From Prorocentrum cordatum (taxonomy: Eukaryota; Sar; Dinophyceae; Prorocentrales; Prorocentraceae), in assembly GCA_963575745.1 (NCBI GenBank), contig CAUYUJ010017837.1:1516190-1580189 (forward strand): a stretch of 64,000 bases of DNA, written 5' to 3'. This document shows, piece after piece, positions 61,926 to 64,000 of this stretch (position 1 is the stretch's first letter; the number at the start of each line of letters is the position of its first letter). The notes beneath the pieces were generated by a model that did no database searches, was not told the origin of the DNA, and saw only the letters and a list, made by a program, of their open reading frames with translations. The position numbers and the translations under genes were made by a program.

Positions 61926-62465
61926 GCATGGCATGGTCCTGGGGCGCCGCTCTGACTGGCATTTCTAACCAGGTCCGGCCGTGGCCGCAGGGAACCCCCG
62001 AAAACCAAAATCTGATTGGGTGCACAACCCTGCATGTTGTATCTGTTTGCGCGTACCTGACATAATACACAGATGCGCTGTGCGACCTTCATTATATATA
62101 TATATATATACACATACACATGTTTGGGCATGTCTACTACGCATGGGCTGTGCTGCCTTTGTATGCTATATGAATATATATATATACACATATATATAGA
62201 TATGTGTGTATACGCGTGTGCATGTGTGTATGCAAGCAGAGGTGTAATTTAATGACGTACGCGCATACCCACAGTACACATGCGTACTGTGTTGAACAAT
62301 ATAGACACGCGCGCGCGTACGGCTACACACTACGCAAAGATATAGCACAATAGCACGAAAGCAAATACACACCAACGCAACACAAACATAACTCAAACAA
62401 GCAAATTCGCCAGCCCAGCGGGCCAAAGGCGTGCTACATTCTCTGGTAACTGGTCGTCCGTATTT
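61926..62465. repeat. (TA)n and ACGCGTGTG-type simple sequence with unique flanks
   Basis: TATATATA at 62,092-62,110 and 62,172-62,200; CGCGCGCGTACG and ACACAC words to 62,345. No gene. Confidence 0.7.
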
Positions 62466-63117
62466 CTAGTTCACGCGCGCGTGGGGCGGCCCCTGGAAGT
62501 CCGCGGCCAAAAAGTACCCCGAGCAGGTCCTGGGCAGGTCCCTGGCCAGGTCTCATCAGAGATGGTTCTGGTCTTGGGCGCCGCCCTCAGGGCCTTCCAA
62601 AGCCCCAAGAGCGGCCCAGAGGTCCCCCAAAGGCCCTCTAGATGGTCGTATAGGCCCCCGGGACACGACAAGATCGCTCTAGGACGCCCAAGATGGCCCC
62701 CAGACGGCTCAAGAGGCCTCCAAGAGCAATCCCCAGAGGGCCCCAGTAGGCAACATGAATCGATTACTTCGTTTCCGATGGATTTGGGCGTTCTCTCCTT
62801 TTCGGCTCCCCGACGCTTCAACACAGCCCAAGAAACATCTGAGATCACCCCAAGACGGCCCAATAGGCCCCCAGGGGGGCCCCAGAACGGCCCAAGAGGG
62901 CTCCGAGGCGGCCCAAGGCGCCTCCTAGACGGCCCAAGAGAGCCTCAGGACGGCCCCGAGAGGGGACCCACAGGGGAAACCTGAACGGAAATTCCGAGCT
63001 CTCGGCCCCAAGAGACGGCTCGCGAGAAGCCCCCAAGAGGGAGGCCCCTAAGAGGCCGTCGAGACTGCTCCCCATGAGCTCTCCGCAGCTCTCCGAGGAG
63101 ACTCAGAAACCCAAGGG
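62466..63117. repeat. CCAAGAGG-family low-complexity sequence
   Basis: CCCAAGACGGCCC and CCAAGAGGGCTCC words at 62,595-63,065, with CGGAAATTCCGAGCTCTCGG in place of the CGAGCCTT motif of the other copies. Ends were not identified. Confidence 0.6.
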
Positions 63118-63275
63118 CCCCGATATCGAGATATCGAGTCCCCGCCTGGCCCCGCCCCTGATATCGAGATATCGAATTATCGGGCCCCCGTTCGGCCCCG
63201 CAGTCGATATCGAGATAACGAGATACCCATATCGTGTCCCCGCACAGGCCCATCCCCGATATCGAGACATCGAAA
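63118..63275. repeat. GATATCGAGATATCGA repeats, four spaced copies
   Basis: CGATATCGAGATATCGAG at 63,121, GATATCGAGATATCGAAT at 63,160, CGATATCGAGATAACGAG at 63,205 and CGATATCGAGACATCGAA at 63,257; spacers of about 22-35 bp are CCCCG-rich. Confidence 0.85.
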
Positions 63276-63665
63276 TGTAATTCCTTATCCCCTCATTCTC
63301 CTAAAGAAACCGCAAGACAGCAGCGCAACGCCCGTCGACGCATACTCAACACCTCTACCAAACAGCCGCCGCACGGCAACACACCAATGACAGCGAATAA
63401 CTACGCAGACAAACCCCCGCGGGGAGCCAGTAGAGGCCAGAACCCCTACGGCGCGCTCCGAAGCAACTGCGTCATGCCCACGCGCGCTGTCACAACGCCT
63501 CTGGAAAACGACCACAGCCCAGCAACACCGACCGTCCCACGAACACGCAGGCACACTCCACCGATAGTACAATACGGGCCCTCCGACTGAGCGAAGCGAT
63601 GAAATAAACAGACGAAGGCACAGGTCTCCGCAACGCGGCCTAAACGACATCTAACGAGCAATAAC
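63276..63665. other. Unique sequence, no gene called
   Basis: Open frames on both strands (about 120 codons each) have no motif; the plus one is Asn/Thr/Pro/Arg-rich. Confidence 0.35.
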
Positions 63666-63759
63666 CATGGACGGCCTTGGCGTAGCACTCCAACATCACC
63701 ACCGACTCGAGGGCGTGCTGCAACAACCCCCCGTAGAACGCCGCCCTCCGTTCGCCCTC
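63666..63759 (-). CDS. Small exon, unknown gene
   Basis: A CT-rich tract and CTGGCCGGAG precede EGERRAAFYGGLLQHALESV VMLECYAKAVHG, then a GTTATT donor. The sequence is an amphipathic helix of ordinary composition, unlike the repeats around it. Too short to identify. Confidence 0.4.
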
Positions 63760-63769
63760 CTCCGGCCAG

Positions 63770-64000
63770 GCGAGGACGGGGAGGAGGAGGAGGAGCCGGG
63801 GGGGGAGTAGGAGGAGGAGAAAGATCTCGAGGCGAAGGGCACGGGGAAGAGTGGGAGGAGAAGGAAGAAACCTAACGCAAACCCAATGTGTGTGTATATA
63901 TATATATATATAGATACACACATACACACATACACACATACACACATACTTGCATACATACATACATACATACATACATACATACATACATACATACATA
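63770..64000. repeat. GGA tract, (TA)n and (CATA)n to the window end
   Basis: GGAGGAGG at 63,779-63,815, TATATATA at 63,894-63,913, CACATACACACATACA and CATACATA to 64,000. Confidence 0.95.

Overview
The window looks like nuclear DNA of a dinoflagellate with a very large, GC-rich, repeat-laden genome; a Prorocentrum-like species is my best guess, from the style of the peptides only. The grounds are: (i) copies of the dinoflagellate spliced leader (DinoSL) fixed in genomic DNA at 43,739-43,759 and, as a leader plus 15-nt relic tandem, at 12,516-12,550; (ii) an exon chain in which GT, GC and GA donors all give matching reading phases; (iii) almost every gene-like segment lying on the minus strand, as in unidirectional dinoflagellate gene arrays; (iv) microsatellites, minisatellites and retroposon debris filling most of the space.

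Layout. 1-0.5 kb: N-terminal fragment of a dinoflagellate repeated ORF family. 2.6-10.8 kb: a minus-strand gene modelled with ten exons, protein function unknown, introns full of simple repeats. 12.0-12.55 kb: Ala-rich ORF behind tandem DinoSL copies (retrogene-like). 12.8-14.1 kb: microsatellites. 14.7-20.1 kb: composite macro-repeat (core, about 50-bp array, hairpin module), present again at 57.2-59.0 kb. 20.1-26 kb: minisatellites and two large (AGT)n tracts. 26.1-31.0 kb: degraded LINE (APE endonuclease, RT, Cys-rich tail). 31-42 kb: low-complexity DNA with inverted-repeat elements made of CCAAGAGG-type repeats. 42.8-43.8 kb: an intact four-transmembrane ORF inside a complete retroposition footprint (DinoSL, UTRs, A-rich tail, 15-bp target-site duplication). 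44.3-45.4 kb: seven copies of a 30-nt palindrome. 46.4-49.3 kb: a second LINE whose endonuclease and RT catalytic aspartates both read Gly. 50.8-51.5 kb: an exon of unknown function. 55.2-56.2 kb: a methyltransferase-like orphan family member. 60.8 kb: one exon of an RNase PH-type exosome subunit. 63.7 kb: a small orphan exon.

The genes do not form a pathway. What ties the window together is retroposition: LINE enzymes, DinoSL-tagged cDNA copies and derived repeats. Several coding frames break at C/G homopolymers, so assembly errors and real pseudogenisation cannot always be separated. Exon boundaries come from reading splice motifs and phases by eye and need transcript data.
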